A stretch of 64,000 bases of DNA from Flexithrix dorotheae DSM 6795 (GCF_000379765.1 NZ_KB903487.1:62001-126000), one strand, 5' to 3'; counted from the first letter of the stretch, positions 18,001-25,012 are shown. The notes: generated by a model from the letters alone, not told the origin. Program-made: numbers and translations.

Positions 18001-18501
18001 TTATTTCTGGGCAAGCCTTTATTTGGACAAAAGGTGTTCGATATTATCCGGTCATTGGATTATTTAACTACCAGAAGAGAAATATGTGACAGTACCCGGA
18101 TATTTCTGGTTGATACTGATACTTCTTCCAGTTTGGCTCTTCAGGCCTTAGTGGCTTCCGCCATTGATGACAGAATAAAAAAGATAATGGTAAATCGTCC
18201 ACTGGCGACTTTCAAAGGAACTTCAACCCAATATAATAATTGGGAAAACTGGAATCTGGATATATACTTGCCGGAAATTTTGGAGTATGGAGATGTACAG
18301 GATATCGCATCTATTGTAGCTCCAAGATCGCTTTTCCTATCAAATTTAAGAAGTATAGATAATAAACCAGTAAGTCAGAGAACAGGGCTAAGTTTATTTG
18401 CCAGATGTAGAAATACTTATAGGCTAAAAGGAGCTTCAAGAGCCATTCAGATAAAAGATGAAGTGGGAATTGAGGAAGTATTGAAGTTTTTGGAGGAGTA
18501 A
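15004..18501 (+). CDS. Secreted multidomain esterase: SGNH sialate O-acetylesterase-like plus two alpha/beta hydrolase domains
   Basis: 1165 residues with signal peptide (cleavage near LPLAKA, residue 24). Residues of about 25-520 are a sialate O-acetylesterase-like SGNH domain, with CGGQSNMRW (nucleophile Ser near 116) and WYQGESNAG. Residues of about 535-840 form an acetyl-xylan-esterase-like alpha/beta hydrolase with [11 protein letters not shown] as nucleophile elbow and [14 protein letters not shown]. Residues of about 870-1165 resemble the second domain again but are degenerate: the elbow region reads [12 protein letters not shown] and the later strand [10 protein letters not shown] is retained. 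The likely role is deacylation of polysaccharides or sialylated glycans outside the cytoplasm. The gene is monocistronic. Confidence 0.85.
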   Translation: MVNLKYQFFLLIFISLINLPLAKADVTLPYLFGDHMVLQRDHKIKVWGWANPGERVAVTFRSKSYRTRADRMGNWQVVLDRLPAGGPYDMYVLGNNLITIRNVMLGDVWICGGQSNMRWKLKNTENPEEEIAQSENTKIRLFEVKKDRSFKPKDNTLPAEWKEANPETVKEFSAVGYYFGKILQKELDVPIGLISTNWGGTKVETWIPADRLMKFPEYQEKLVEMSKSYRTVEEIEKQQQYQDSTFQIQPNQYPSILFNAMIHPIIPYSMKGVIWYQGESNAGEAFKYNTLFEEMINAWRDYWADEDTLNRNFPFLYVQLANYQKTENNPKPGEWPELRDAQFKALDMPNTGMAVTIDIGDKTDIHPRNKKTVGKRLALLAWEKAYGNDIVSSGPVFKNYQIDNQKIILEFEEVGSGLVFNNKYGYGKHFQICGPDREFHWAKAYIIDDNKIEVFSDSVPNPIAARYAWGNDPEGANLYNIEGLPASPFRTDNWPGITDKVSFRQLYLKTSEIDTVEMVNRQHKAIAQLPPPLAKPWPVSLEEWEGQKAFYKEKLINAIGFDEKSLNQRPPVNGRFVGKPVEYPDYTIRHVVYQSQPGFWVTANLYIPKNRNFPLPAVIYLNGHSGDGKATMNYQKSMIALAKKGYIVLAPDEVGAGERTFTGQSQPFQYLVGKSAGGWQIWDGIRAIDYLYTQKNLVDVNRIGATGRSGGGFQTFYLAAIDERIKCAAPVMYVAGYDGMIETDQTHTMDNYIINPRKYFEQPHLVGLIAPRPFFMGVGTKDFFPIKNAERTFYKAKEIYSLYGKADHLALKEVNIGHKDTIVHREAVYAFFNQHLQVEESEKEGEVHPDSASVINFGMPAYSTATLATLAYRESLKLPKAPVNLTKNNLEKLLGFDAYFDRPLEIRSRSNSLEFNGSYFEETFVFESESGIYLSGELFYQKKDEQKPVVFLFSNSKNEIDSLISNGFNVFSVKLRKGSNAHNKPRKSRGPQYLSFTNGLFLGKPLFGQKVFDIIRSLDYLTTRREICDSTRIFLVDTDTSSSLALQALVASAIDDRIKKIMVNRPLATFKGTSTQYNNWENWNLDIYLPEILEYGDVQDIASIVAPRSLFLSNLRSIDNKPVSQRTGLSLFARCRNTYRLKGASRAIQIKDEVGIEEVLKFLEE

Positions 18502-18596
18502 TTAATTAAAATGAAAAATTTAAGACATTTATAACCTGACCTGAAATTAGAAAAGGTTTTAAATATATTTGTCATTCACCAAAGTCAATTTAGTTT

Positions 18597-19049
18597 GTGG
18601 ATAAGTTATTTGGAACCTTTGCTTTTGTACTTATACTTCTCAATTTAGCTCCGGAGAAAATTAAAGCTCAGAATGATCCGAACTGGATTATTCTTTCTCA
18701 GGTGATGTTTGGCGAGGAAAGAGAAACCGACTTTGGATTAAAAATAGCTCCTCCCATTTTTACCGAACAAATCAGAGAAAAAACCGGAAAAGAAATTACA
18801 CTTGATGGATTTATTTATCCGCTGGAAGGCGCTAAAGCTTCCAAATATTTTGTGCTTTCCATGAAGCCCATAGCTACTTGTTTCTTTTGTGGAAAGGCTG
18901 GCCCGGAAACAGTAGTGGAAGTATATGCAAAAAAGGAAATTGAATATACTGAAGAAAGGATTACCCTAAAAGGGAAGTTTATGGTAAACGAATTCAGTAC
19001 TACCGGAGTCATTTATATTTTGGATGAAGCGGAAATTATTGAGGAATGA
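18597..19049 (+). CDS. Small exported protein with a CFFCGKAGPE motif
   Basis: 150 residues. GTG at 18597 is the only reasonable start, because an in-frame TAG lies two codons upstream and a signal peptide (residues 1-24, ending near KIKAQ) begins immediately. The mature part is beta-rich, contains TLDGFIYPL, and has the conserved-looking CFFCGKAGPETVVEVY, a CxxC pair that could bind metal or be redox-active. It resembles a family of small Bacteroidota secreted proteins of unknown function with an OB-like fold; I do not assign a role. It overlaps the convergent AlkB-like gene by 14 bp. Confidence 0.65.
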   Translation: MDKLFGTFAFVLILLNLAPEKIKAQNDPNWIILSQVMFGEERETDFGLKIAPPIFTEQIREKTGKEITLDGFIYPLEGAKASKYFVLSMKPIATCFFCGKAGPETVVEVYAKKEIEYTEERITLKGKFMVNEFSTTGVIYILDEAEIIEE

Positions 19050-19626
19050 CTTTCCTGAAAGTCAGATTGATTCTTACCCCAGTTTCCTTTTTAGATTTCG
19101 GCAATTGATGTTGCCAAAGATGCTGTGTTTTGCCTTTCATTAAAAGCAGGCTGCCATTTTCTAATTCTAAGTCATATTTTTCTTTTTTATTCTCCTTTTT
19201 CCTGAGCTGGAATTTTCTTTTTGCGCCAAAACTCATAGAAGCAATTACCGGATTTTTTCCAAGCTCCGGCTCATCATCACTATGCCATGACATACTATCA
19301 TTTCCATTTCTGTAGAAATTCAACAAAACACAATTGAATTGTTCATGGTATTCCATTTCAATTTTTTGTTTGATCCCTTGCAACACAGGATGCCACTCTA
19401 TGGCCTTCCAGGTAAGTTTTGAATAAGTATAGGAGATACCATTCTCCCCATAAAAGGCTGTTAACCGGGGCTGATTGAACGTTTTTCCAAAAAGTTGGAT
19501 TTCCTTTTGTTCCCATACTATTTCTTTTTGCAGTTGGGATAAAATATTGGCAGCACCTTCTTTTTCATAAAAATTAGGATGATAATAAATTTCAGCACTG
19601 GAAATTGATTGTAGTGGATCGGCCAT
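19036..19626 (-). CDS. AlkB-like 2-oxoglutarate/Fe(II) dioxygenase
   Basis: 196 residues. The iron-binding motif WHSDDEPELG (His-x-Asp) is preceded by NFYRNGNDSM and followed by SFGAKRKFQLR, the order found in ALKBH2/3-type DNA repair dioxygenases; a further His and Arg toward the end (GVRINLTFR) fit 2-oxoglutarate binding. These enzymes remove alkyl groups from DNA bases such as 1-methyladenine by oxidation. There is no signal peptide. The gene is alone and overlaps the convergent small exported protein gene by 14 bp. The family assignment is firm; substrate preference is inferred. Confidence 0.85.
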   Translation of the reverse strand: MADPLQSISSAEIYYHPNFYEKEGAANILSQLQKEIVWEQKEIQLFGKTFNQPRLTAFYGENGISYTYSKLTWKAIEWHPVLQGIKQKIEMEYHEQFNCVLLNFYRNGNDSMSWHSDDEPELGKNPVIASMSFGAKRKFQLRKKENKKEKYDLELENGSLLLMKGKTQHLWQHQLPKSKKETGVRINLTFRKVIPQ

Positions 19627-19917
19627 TTTAAATTAGGGTAGTTGATTGTTTAAATGGTGAAGGATTTAAAATCCAATAAGAGGCTTTAATATTGGAAAAA
19701 TAGTTTTTCAACAGGTACATTAAAAATGTTAAATTTATTTGACAAATTTCGGTGTTTTTTTCTCATCCAATAATAGAAACCTGAAAAAAATCAGTGTAAT
19801 TTTCTTTTGTAAAATTCTCTTTTTTTTACGCTAATTATGGTTTGTTAACAGATAGGCTGCTTTTTTCCTTTCATTATTCATTATCTTCAGGCAGATTATA
19901 ACAAACATTTTTTCATT

Positions 19918-20085
19918 ATGGATTTTATTTATTTTACCTGGACGCCCAGCCAGGCTTTCGATAGGATCGAAGAATTAAATCAAAAAGCGATGTATGAAAG
20001 GCTTTCTGATTTTGAGCAGGAAGAATTGGATGAACTTAGAGAAGTTTTCCAGGACTCTTTCAACGAGTACGATTTTGAATTTTAA
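19918..20085 (+). CDS. Small acidic hypothetical protein of 55 residues
   Basis: ATG 19918 to TAA 20085, starting MDFIYFTWTPSQAFDRIEE. It is highly acidic, with Glu/Asp-rich helices (SDFEQEELDELREVF), and has no signal peptide. It is very likely real because an otherwise empty region carries it with a perfect intrinsic terminator 24 bp after the stop, and its codon use and composition are protein-like. The function is unknown. It may be a small regulatory or acid-rich binding protein. Confidence 0.55.
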   Translation: MDFIYFTWTPSQAFDRIEELNQKAMYERLSDFEQEELDELREVFQDSFNEYDFEF

Positions 20086-20108
20086 ATCCATCCACCTTTA
20101 AAACTTTT

Positions 20109-20135
20109 AAAACCCGGGAAACCCGGGTTTTTTTT
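20109..20135 (+). terminator. Intrinsic terminator after the 55-residue gene
   Basis: Stem AAAACCCGGG (20109-20118), loop AAA, CCCGGGTTTT (20122-20131), with Ts to 20135. It isolates the sulfur operon promoter region from upstream transcription. Confidence 0.9.
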
Positions 20136-20336
20136 GTGAGCTACTCTTTTTCATAAAATCAAAAAAAATCGGGAATCAATTGAACTTTAAATCAAGCCTT
20201 TAGGTTAGCAGATAAAGTTGGGAAATTAAATACAGGGAAATGCATACTAGTTTTTCAACTAAACCGTAAATAAGCTGATAGATTTGCAAAAGATTAGTTG
20301 ATTCATTAACATATTAATAAATTAATCACAAAAAGC

Positions 20337-20367
20337 TTGCATGGGCTTAGTTTAGTTTATAATATTG
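20337..20367 (+). promoter_or_regulatory. Candidate promoter of the sulfur assimilation operon
   Basis: TTG at 20337-20339 and TAATATTG at 20360-20367 (seven of eight positions of TAnnTTTG) are separated by 20 bp. Transcription would start near 20373, about 24 nt before the first leader peptide ATG. The copy of the repeat TTAATCACAAAAAG at 20322-20335 ends just before the -33 element. Confidence 0.45.
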
Positions 20368-20396
20368 TAACTAGAAAAAGTTTAAATATCGATTTT

Positions 20397-20495
20397 ATGT
20401 CATTAAGTACACCATTTCAAAGCCGACCAAATGCACATCATAGCTGTTGTATGATGCAGGTTTTCTATGGGAAAGGTGTGTCAATACGTCATTAA
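20397..20495 (+). CDS. Leader peptide 1 of the sulfur operon (Cys-Cys-Met-Met)
   Basis: A 32-codon ORF from ATG 20397 to TAA 20493-20495, peptide starting MSLSTPFQSR. Codons 17-20 read Cys-Cys-Met-Met (TGT TGT ATG ATG), preceded by HHS. The antiterminator strand GGAAAGGT (20470-20477) lies in codons 25-27, 13 nt after the last Met codon, and the stop is 16 nt beyond that strand. A ribosome stalled at the sulfur codons would leave this strand free, while one reaching the stop would cover it. The role is inferred from this geometry and the downstream cysteine biosynthesis genes. The ORF is too short for a usual gene call, and no Shine-Dalgarno sequence is visible, as is normal here. Confidence 0.65.
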   Translation: MSLSTPFQSRPNAHHSCCMMQVFYGKGVSIRH

Positions 20496-20551
20496 ATTTA
20501 GTACATATTCAAAATACTAAAGCCTTTCCAAATGGAAAGGCTTTTTTTTTT
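20470..20551 (+). promoter_or_regulatory. Attenuator 1: antiterminator, linker hairpin and terminator
   Basis: Strand A GGAAAGGT (20470-20477) can pair with strand B GCCTTTCC (20522-20529), seven Watson-Crick pairs and one G-U. Strand B is also the 5' arm of the terminator at 20519-20551. Between them TTTAGTA (20497-20503) pairs with TACTAAA (20515-20521), forming a hairpin that ends exactly next to strand B and could stack on the antiterminator helix. The two folds A:B and terminator exclude each other. Confidence 0.6.
20519..20551 (+). terminator. Terminator of attenuator 1
   Basis: Perfect 11-bp stem AAAGCCTTTCC (20519-20529) with GGAAAGGCTTT (20534-20544), tetraloop AAAT, and ten Ts (20542-20551). 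No upstream full-size gene on this strand needs it, so it acts in the operon leader. Confidence 0.9.
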
Positions 20552-20593
20552 GACCATGCTATTTATTTTCACCTTATTCTTAACCAAAAGCAC

Positions 20594-20680
20594 ATGAATT
20601 GTTTTAATAATTGTTGTTGTAATTGTTGTTGTTGCTGTGAAATACAGCAGCTAAAGGAAGGCTTCATACGTACCGATTGA
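20594..20680 (+). CDS. Leader peptide 2 of the sulfur operon (poly-Cys)
   Basis: A 28-codon ORF, ATG 20594 to TGA 20678-20680, peptide MNCFNNCCCNCCCCC followed by EIQQLKEGFIRTD. Nine of 28 residues are Cys (codons 3, 7-9, 11-15; eight TGT, one TGC). The antiterminator strand AGGAAGGCTT (20655-20664) lies in codons 21-24, starting 17 nt after the last Cys codon, and the stop is 14 nt further on. This is the classic layout of an amino-acid-specific leader peptide: low charged tRNA-Cys would stall the ribosome before the strand. The in-frame reading can be extended upstream to non-ATG starts near 20447, but ATG 20594 lies beyond terminator 1 and best fits a leader. Confidence 0.75.
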   Translation: MNCFNNCCCNCCCCCEIQQLKEGFIRTD

Positions 20681-20749
20681 TTTTAATTTTATTAAAAGTT
20701 AATCACAAAAAGTGTAAGCCTTCCTATTTTAAATATGAAGGTTTTTTTT
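20655..20749 (+). promoter_or_regulatory. Attenuator 2: antiterminator and terminator
   Basis: Strand A AGGAAGGCTT (20655-20664) is a perfect 10-bp complement of strand B AAGCCTTCCT (20716-20725). Strand B also forms the terminator 5' arm: AAGCCTTC (20716-20723) with GAAGGTTT (20737-20744), one G-U pair, continued inward after one mismatch by TATT/AATA. Eight Ts follow (20742-20749). A:B has ten perfect pairs and blocks the terminator. The ATG of the sulfite reductase gene is 27 nt after the T-run. Confidence 0.7.
20716..20749 (+). terminator. Terminator of attenuator 2
   Basis: Eight-bp stem (20716-20723 with 20737-20744) that can extend by four inner A-U pairs past a single mismatch, with a T-run at 20742-20749. 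It sits directly before the first structural gene at 20777. Confidence 0.75.
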
Positions 20750-20776
20750 ATCTCAAAATATATATAGTCAACCAAA

Positions 20777-22924
20777 ATGAGCACAAATCCTAATTCAAAT
20801 ATTAGTAAGGAAGCCAGAAAAGATATTCTGGAACTTGAAGAAAAAATTAAGGAATTTAATGCAGGTAAAATTCCAGAAGACAAGTTTAAGCTTTTCAGGC
20901 TAACCAGAGGTGTTTATGGACAAAGACAACTGGGCGTTCAAATGATAAGGATTAAAATTCCTTATGGAAAGATCTCCACTAAGCAATTGAAAACTATTGC
21001 GGCTACTTCAGATAAGTACAGTAATGGTAATTTGCACCTTACTACCCGGCAGGATATTCAGCTCCATTATGTAAAAGTTGAAGAGTCTCCTGCACTTTGG
21101 GCAGATTTGGAAGAGTCTGATGTTACTTTAAGAGAAGCTTGTGGAAATACAGTAAGAAATGTAACGGCTTCTGCTACAGCAGGTATTGATCCAAATGAAC
21201 TTTTTGATGTTTCTCCTTATGCACAAAAGTTATTTGAATTCTTTTTGAGAAATCCTATTTGTCAGGAAATGGGAAGGAAGTTTAAAATTGCGCTTTCTTC
21301 AAGTGATGATGATTCTGCTTTTACTTATTTCCACGATTTGGGTTTAATCCCAAGGGTACAAACGGTTGACGGAGTTGAAAAGAAAGGATTTAAGGTTTTA
21401 ATAGCTGGTGGTTTAGGCGCGCTTTCCATGATTGCTTATACTGCTTATGAATTTTTACCGGAAGAAGATGTATTACCTTTTGCAGAAGCTTTGGTAAGGG
21501 TATTTGACCGACATGGTGAAAGAGCCAGTAGAAATAAAGCCAGAATGAAATTTTTAGCCAAAAAAATAGGTGCTGAAAAAATCATGGAATTGGTGGAGGA
21601 AGAAAGAAAAGCGCTTAAAGCTAAAGCAGGTAAGATTGAATTAAAAGAAGAGGTTGTAAGTCTTCCAGAGGAAAAAGAAATTGGTGAGGTTAAACCAGTA
21701 GATGAAAAACTTTATAAAGACTGGCTGGTTACAAATGTTTTTGAGCAAAAGCAAAAAGGATATTTTGGGGTTTATGCTCTTGTACCATTAGGCAACTTTA
21801 GTTCGGATACTGCAAGGGAACTTGCGGACCTGATCAAAGATTATGCGGCTGATGATATTAGAGTGACTGTGGATCAAAACCTTCTATTTAAATATGCAAG
21901 GAAAGAAGCTCTTCCTATAATCTTCAATAAACTGTATGAATTGAATCTTGCTCAACCAGGTTTTAATTCTGCTGCTGATATTACTGCATGTCCTGGTACG
22001 GATACTTGTAACTTAGGTGTTTCGAACAGTACTGCTCTTTCACTTGAGATAGAAAAACTGATCAGAAAAGAATACCATGACCTGGTATTTGATTCTCAGA
22101 TAAAATTCAAGTTGAGCGGATGTATGAATTCGTGTGGCCAGCATATGGCTGCCAATATTGGATTCCATGGGAGTTCAATAAAAAAAGGAGCTTTAGTAAT
22201 TCCAGCCATGCAAGTAGTGATAGGAGGAGGAATTGACCCTAGCGGGAAAGGATTTGTAGCCGAAAAAGTAATTAAACTTCCTTCTAAAAAAGTGATTGAA
22301 GCGATTAGATGGATCCTTAATGATTTTGAGGAAAATAAGGAAGAAGGAGAATATTTCAATGATTACTTCTATCGGTTGGGGAAAAGATATTTCTACGATT
22401 TATTAAAGCCTCTTTCAGATACCAGTGAATTAGTAGGAGAAGATTTTGTGGATTGGGGAGATACTGAAGAGTTTAAACTGGCCATAGGTGTTGGAGAATG
22501 TGCGGGTGTAATGTATGATATGATTGGGTTGATTTTGAAAGATGCTGAAACTAAAGTGGGATTAGCAAAAGAAGCCATTGAGGAAGGACATTATGCAGAC
22601 GCCATTTACCATGCATATAATGTGAAAATCATTGCTGCAAAAGCACTATTACTGAGTGATGATGTAAAATGTAATACACAAATCGGTATCATCCGTGATT
22701 TTGATAAGCATTTTGTATCAACTGGAAAGTTCAAATTTGAAGGTTCTTTTGAGGAAGATGTACTTCAATTGAATAAGCAGGAGCCATCCAAAGAATTTGC
22801 AGAAAGCTATTTGGCAAATGGAGTTAAGTTTTTCAAGGAAGTATTAGCACACAGAAAAGATCAAATCCAACAAGACAAAAATCAGGATGAAAAGTTGGTG
22901 ATTGAGGATTATTATAAAGCTTAA
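20777..22924 (+). CDS. Siroheme sulfite (or nitrite) reductase with C-terminal HEPN domain
   Basis: 715 residues. Residues of about 40-550 are the duplicated ferredoxin-like and siroheme-binding core of nitrite/sulfite reductases. The [4Fe-4S]-siroheme cysteines are visible as CPGTDTCNLG (C-x5-C) near residue 413 and SGCMNSCGQH (C-x3-C) near residue 450. After residue of about 575 a helical HEPN-type domain follows (ECAGVMYDMIGLILKDAE, and AIYHAYNVKIIAAKALLL). With cysH-type and siroheme genes downstream, the role is six-electron reduction of sulfite to sulfide; nitrite reduction is the alternative. The HEPN tail is not needed for catalysis and may mediate oligomerisation or regulation. Expression appears controlled by two attenuators. 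Confidence 0.9.
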   Translation: MSTNPNSNISKEARKDILELEEKIKEFNAGKIPEDKFKLFRLTRGVYGQRQLGVQMIRIKIPYGKISTKQLKTIAATSDKYSNGNLHLTTRQDIQLHYVKVEESPALWADLEESDVTLREACGNTVRNVTASATAGIDPNELFDVSPYAQKLFEFFLRNPICQEMGRKFKIALSSSDDDSAFTYFHDLGLIPRVQTVDGVEKKGFKVLIAGGLGALSMIAYTAYEFLPEEDVLPFAEALVRVFDRHGERASRNKARMKFLAKKIGAEKIMELVEEERKALKAKAGKIELKEEVVSLPEEKEIGEVKPVDEKLYKDWLVTNVFEQKQKGYFGVYALVPLGNFSSDTARELADLIKDYAADDIRVTVDQNLLFKYARKEALPIIFNKLYELNLAQPGFNSAADITACPGTDTCNLGVSNSTALSLEIEKLIRKEYHDLVFDSQIKFKLSGCMNSCGQHMAANIGFHGSSIKKGALVIPAMQVVIGGGIDPSGKGFVAEKVIKLPSKKVIEAIRWILNDFEENKEEGEYFNDYFYRLGKRYFYDLLKPLSDTSELVGEDFVDWGDTEEFKLAIGVGECAGVMYDMIGLILKDAETKVGLAKEAIEEGHYADAIYHAYNVKIIAAKALLLSDDVKCNTQIGIIRDFDKHFVSTGKFKFEGSFEEDVLQLNKQEPSKEFAESYLANGVKFFKEVLAHRKDQIQQDKNQDEKLVIEDYYKA

Positions 22925-23685
22925 TGATAAAGAAACTTACTTTGGTTGGGGCGGGACCCGGTGATCCTGATTTGATAAGTGTAAAAGGAGTAAAAGCACT
23001 ACAAAATGCAAGGGTAGTGCTTTATGATGCTCTTGTGCATACAGATTTATTGGATTATGCTCCGGAAAATTCAACCAAAATATTTGTAGGAAAAAGGTCT
23101 GGAGCTCATAGTTATAAGCAGGAGAAAATTAATGAAATAATTGTTTCCCAAGCGCTTACTAAGGGCAGTGTGGTGAGACTCAAGGGTGGAGATCCATTTA
23201 TTTTTGGCAGAGGACATGAAGAAAAGGAATATGCAGAAAGTTTTGGTATTGAGGTGGAAGTGATTCCCGGAATTTCCAGTGCAACCTCGCTGTCGGGTCT
23301 CCAAAGTATTCCATTAACCAGAAGGGAAATTACGCATAGTTTCTGGGTAACCACAGCTACCGGAAGTGAAAATGAATTGACCGGAGATATCAAAGTTGCT
23401 GCCGGAACCAATGCCACTTTGGTAGTTTTGATGGGGATGAAAAAATTACCTCAAATTTCAAAACTGTTTAAAGTTTTAGGGAAAGCAGAAACCCCTGTTT
23501 TGATTATCCAGAATGGTTCATTGCCCGGAGAGCAAATTGTGGTAGGAACAATGGAAAATATAGTGGAGAAAGTGGAAGAGAGAAAAATTGGTACTCCTGC
23601 CATTATTGTGATTGGGGAGGTGGTAAAACTTCATCCTGAGTTTGTGATGGAATATGTCTCCAATAATTATTACTACGAAGGCTAG
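22924..23685 (+). CDS. cobA: Uroporphyrinogen-III C-methyltransferase
   Basis: 253 residues, full length for the single-domain enzyme. The SAM-binding start LVGAGPGDPDLISVKG, the segment RLKGGDPFIFGRGHEE, and VIPGISSATS are diagnostic. It methylates uroporphyrinogen III twice using SAM to make precorrin-2, the precursor of siroheme needed by the sulfite reductase just upstream. The ATG overlaps the preceding TAA by one base (TAATGA), indicating translational coupling in one operon. The symbol cobA is used here for the single-domain SUMT; a cobalamin role is possible but the context says siroheme. Confidence 0.93.
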   Translation: MIKKLTLVGAGPGDPDLISVKGVKALQNARVVLYDALVHTDLLDYAPENSTKIFVGKRSGAHSYKQEKINEIIVSQALTKGSVVRLKGGDPFIFGRGHEEKEYAESFGIEVEVIPGISSATSLSGLQSIPLTRREITHSFWVTTATGSENELTGDIKVAAGTNATLVVLMGMKKLPQISKLFKVLGKAETPVLIIQNGSLPGEQIVVGTMENIVEKVEERKIGTPAIIVIGEVVKLHPEFVMEYVSNNYYYEG

Positions 23686-23689
23686 TTTT

Positions 23690-24316
23690 ATGGATCAATC
23701 TGCTGAAAATATATCTCGAAATGTACTTTATCCAGTTTTCCTGAAACTGGACAAATTTGACATTTTAATAGTTGGAGGAGGGGATGCAGGCGCAGAAAAA
23801 ATGAGATATATAATGAAAAGCAGCCCCAATGCAAGAGTTACCCTGGTCGCTCCTGAGTTCATTGAAGAGGTTGCGGAAATAGCCGGAAGACATGAGCAGG
23901 TAATTGTGCACAAAAGAAATTTTGAGGAGGGAGATTTAAATGGGAAAAAACTGGTGATTGTAGCCACTGACGATCACGAATTAAACAAGGAAATCAGGGA
24001 ATTGGCAGTTGCCAGAAATATACTTACTAATGTAGCTGATACGCCTGATTTGTGTGATTTTTATCTGGGATCAATTGTGACTAAAGGAGATCTTAAAGTT
24101 GCTATTTCCACAAATGGAAAATCACCAACTTTTGCCAAGAGGTTCAGAATGCTTCTTGAGGATATTTTACCAGAAAATATTACGGAAACCCTTGACAGAC
24201 TCAAAACCATTAGGGACAGTCTTAAAGGAGATTTCCAGCATAAAATAGACGTACTTAATCAAATTACTTCAAACCTAATTGAGAAGAATGACAAAAATGG
24301 AGACACAGGAAGTTGA
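23690..24316 (+). CDS. Precorrin-2 dehydrogenase / sirohydrochlorin ferrochelatase (siroheme synthase)
   Basis: 208 residues from ATG 23690, chosen because it follows the previous stop by 4 bp and gives the family start (LYPVFLKLDKFDILIVGGGDAG). An upstream in-frame ATG at 23654 would overlap cobA. The NAD-binding motif VGGGDAG and the later NVADTPDLCDFYLGS and ISTNGKSPTFAKRFR segments are typical of the CysG N-terminal/Met8p-type enzyme. It oxidises precorrin-2 to sirohydrochlorin and inserts iron to give siroheme. Together with cobA it supplies the cofactor for the sulfite reductase. Its end overlaps the start of the next gene. Confidence 0.9.
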   Translation: MDQSAENISRNVLYPVFLKLDKFDILIVGGGDAGAEKMRYIMKSSPNARVTLVAPEFIEEVAEIAGRHEQVIVHKRNFEEGDLNGKKLVIVATDDHELNKEIRELAVARNILTNVADTPDLCDFYLGSIVTKGDLKVAISTNGKSPTFAKRFRMLLEDILPENITETLDRLKTIRDSLKGDFQHKIDVLNQITSNLIEKNDKNGDTGS

Positions 24317-24992
24317 AACAGAATCGCTTAATTTACTTTACAATAAATTAAAACCAGAAGAAAGGTTGGGGTTATTATACCAGGATTTTCCTAACAATCA
24401 GGTTTTAATGACTTCTTCTTTTGGAACAACTTCAGTTTATTTGTTGCATTTGATCAGCCGAATAAATAAAAACCAGAAAGTATATTTTATCAACACAAAT
24501 TATCACTTTCAGGAAACTTTAAATTATAAAAATCAACTTCAGGATTTGCTGGGGATAGAAATAGTTGACCTGCATCCTGATAAATTACATAATAAATTTA
24601 CCACTGAAAATCAGACCTGGAAGGAAAATCCGGATTTGTGTTGCTCGGTAAATAAAGTTTTGCCTCTCAATAGCCTTAAAGAAAAACACCAGGTGTGGAT
24701 TTCAGGATTAATTGGTCAGCAAAATGATTTTAGAAACGGAAGATCAATCTTTGAACAGACTAAGGAAATTTTAAAATTCCACCCGATAATAGATGTTTCT
24801 CTGGATGAAGTCAATAAGCATATTGCCAAATACAACCTGCCAAGAAACCCCTTGTTGAGTAAGGGATATGGTTCAGTAGGATGTATGCACTGTACTTCGA
24901 AAGGAGAAGGCAGAACCGGAAGATGGAAAACCAGTACGAAAACTGAATGTGGACTTCATGTTCAGCCCAAAGCTGTTCAGATGGCAGTTTAA
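24288..24992 (+). CDS. cysH: APS/PAPS reductase (adenylylsulfate reductase, thioredoxin-type)
   Basis: About 235 residues. The PP-loop-like motif TSSFGTTS near residue 40 and the C-terminal active site KTECGLH are typical of CysH. Two more Cys pairs, DLCCSVNKV near residue 126 and GCMHC near residue 204, match the [4Fe-4S]-binding set of the form that uses APS, so APS rather than PAPS is the likely substrate. It makes sulfite for the reductase encoded first in the operon. ATG 24288 or 24297 is the probable start; both overlap the upstream gene. Sulfate adenylyltransferase and transport genes are not in the window. Confidence 0.9.
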   Translation: MTKMETQEVETESLNLLYNKLKPEERLGLLYQDFPNNQVLMTSSFGTTSVYLLHLISRINKNQKVYFINTNYHFQETLNYKNQLQDLLGIEIVDLHPDKLHNKFTTENQTWKENPDLCCSVNKVLPLNSLKEKHQVWISGLIGQQNDFRNGRSIFEQTKEILKFHPIIDVSLDEVNKHIAKYNLPRNPLLSKGYGSVGCMHCTSKGEGRTGRWKTSTKTECGLHVQPKAVQMAV

Positions 24993-25012
24993 ACAAGCAT
25001 CAACCTGGTCTC

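Larger units (their letters stand above)
20322..20712 (+). repeat. Two copies of a 14-bp direct repeat TTAATCACAAAAAG
   Basis: Exact copies at 20322-20335 (immediately upstream of the operon promoter) and 20699-20712 (between leader peptide 2 and its terminator). The copies are 377 bp apart. They may be a protein-binding site, or a trace of the duplication that produced two attenuators. Both are A-rich, so chance similarity is possible. Confidence 0.4.

Noticed and set aside
20594-20640. Simple trinucleotide (TGT) microsatellite
   Set aside because: The codons are in a short ORF with a correctly placed antiterminator strand before a Cys biosynthesis operon, which a random microsatellite would not explain.
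20447-20680. 77-codon ORF that extends leader peptide 2 upstream
   Set aside because: The extension has no ATG start, spans the strong terminator at 20519-20551 and has no domain; only the last 28 codons from ATG 20594 fit the attenuator geometry.
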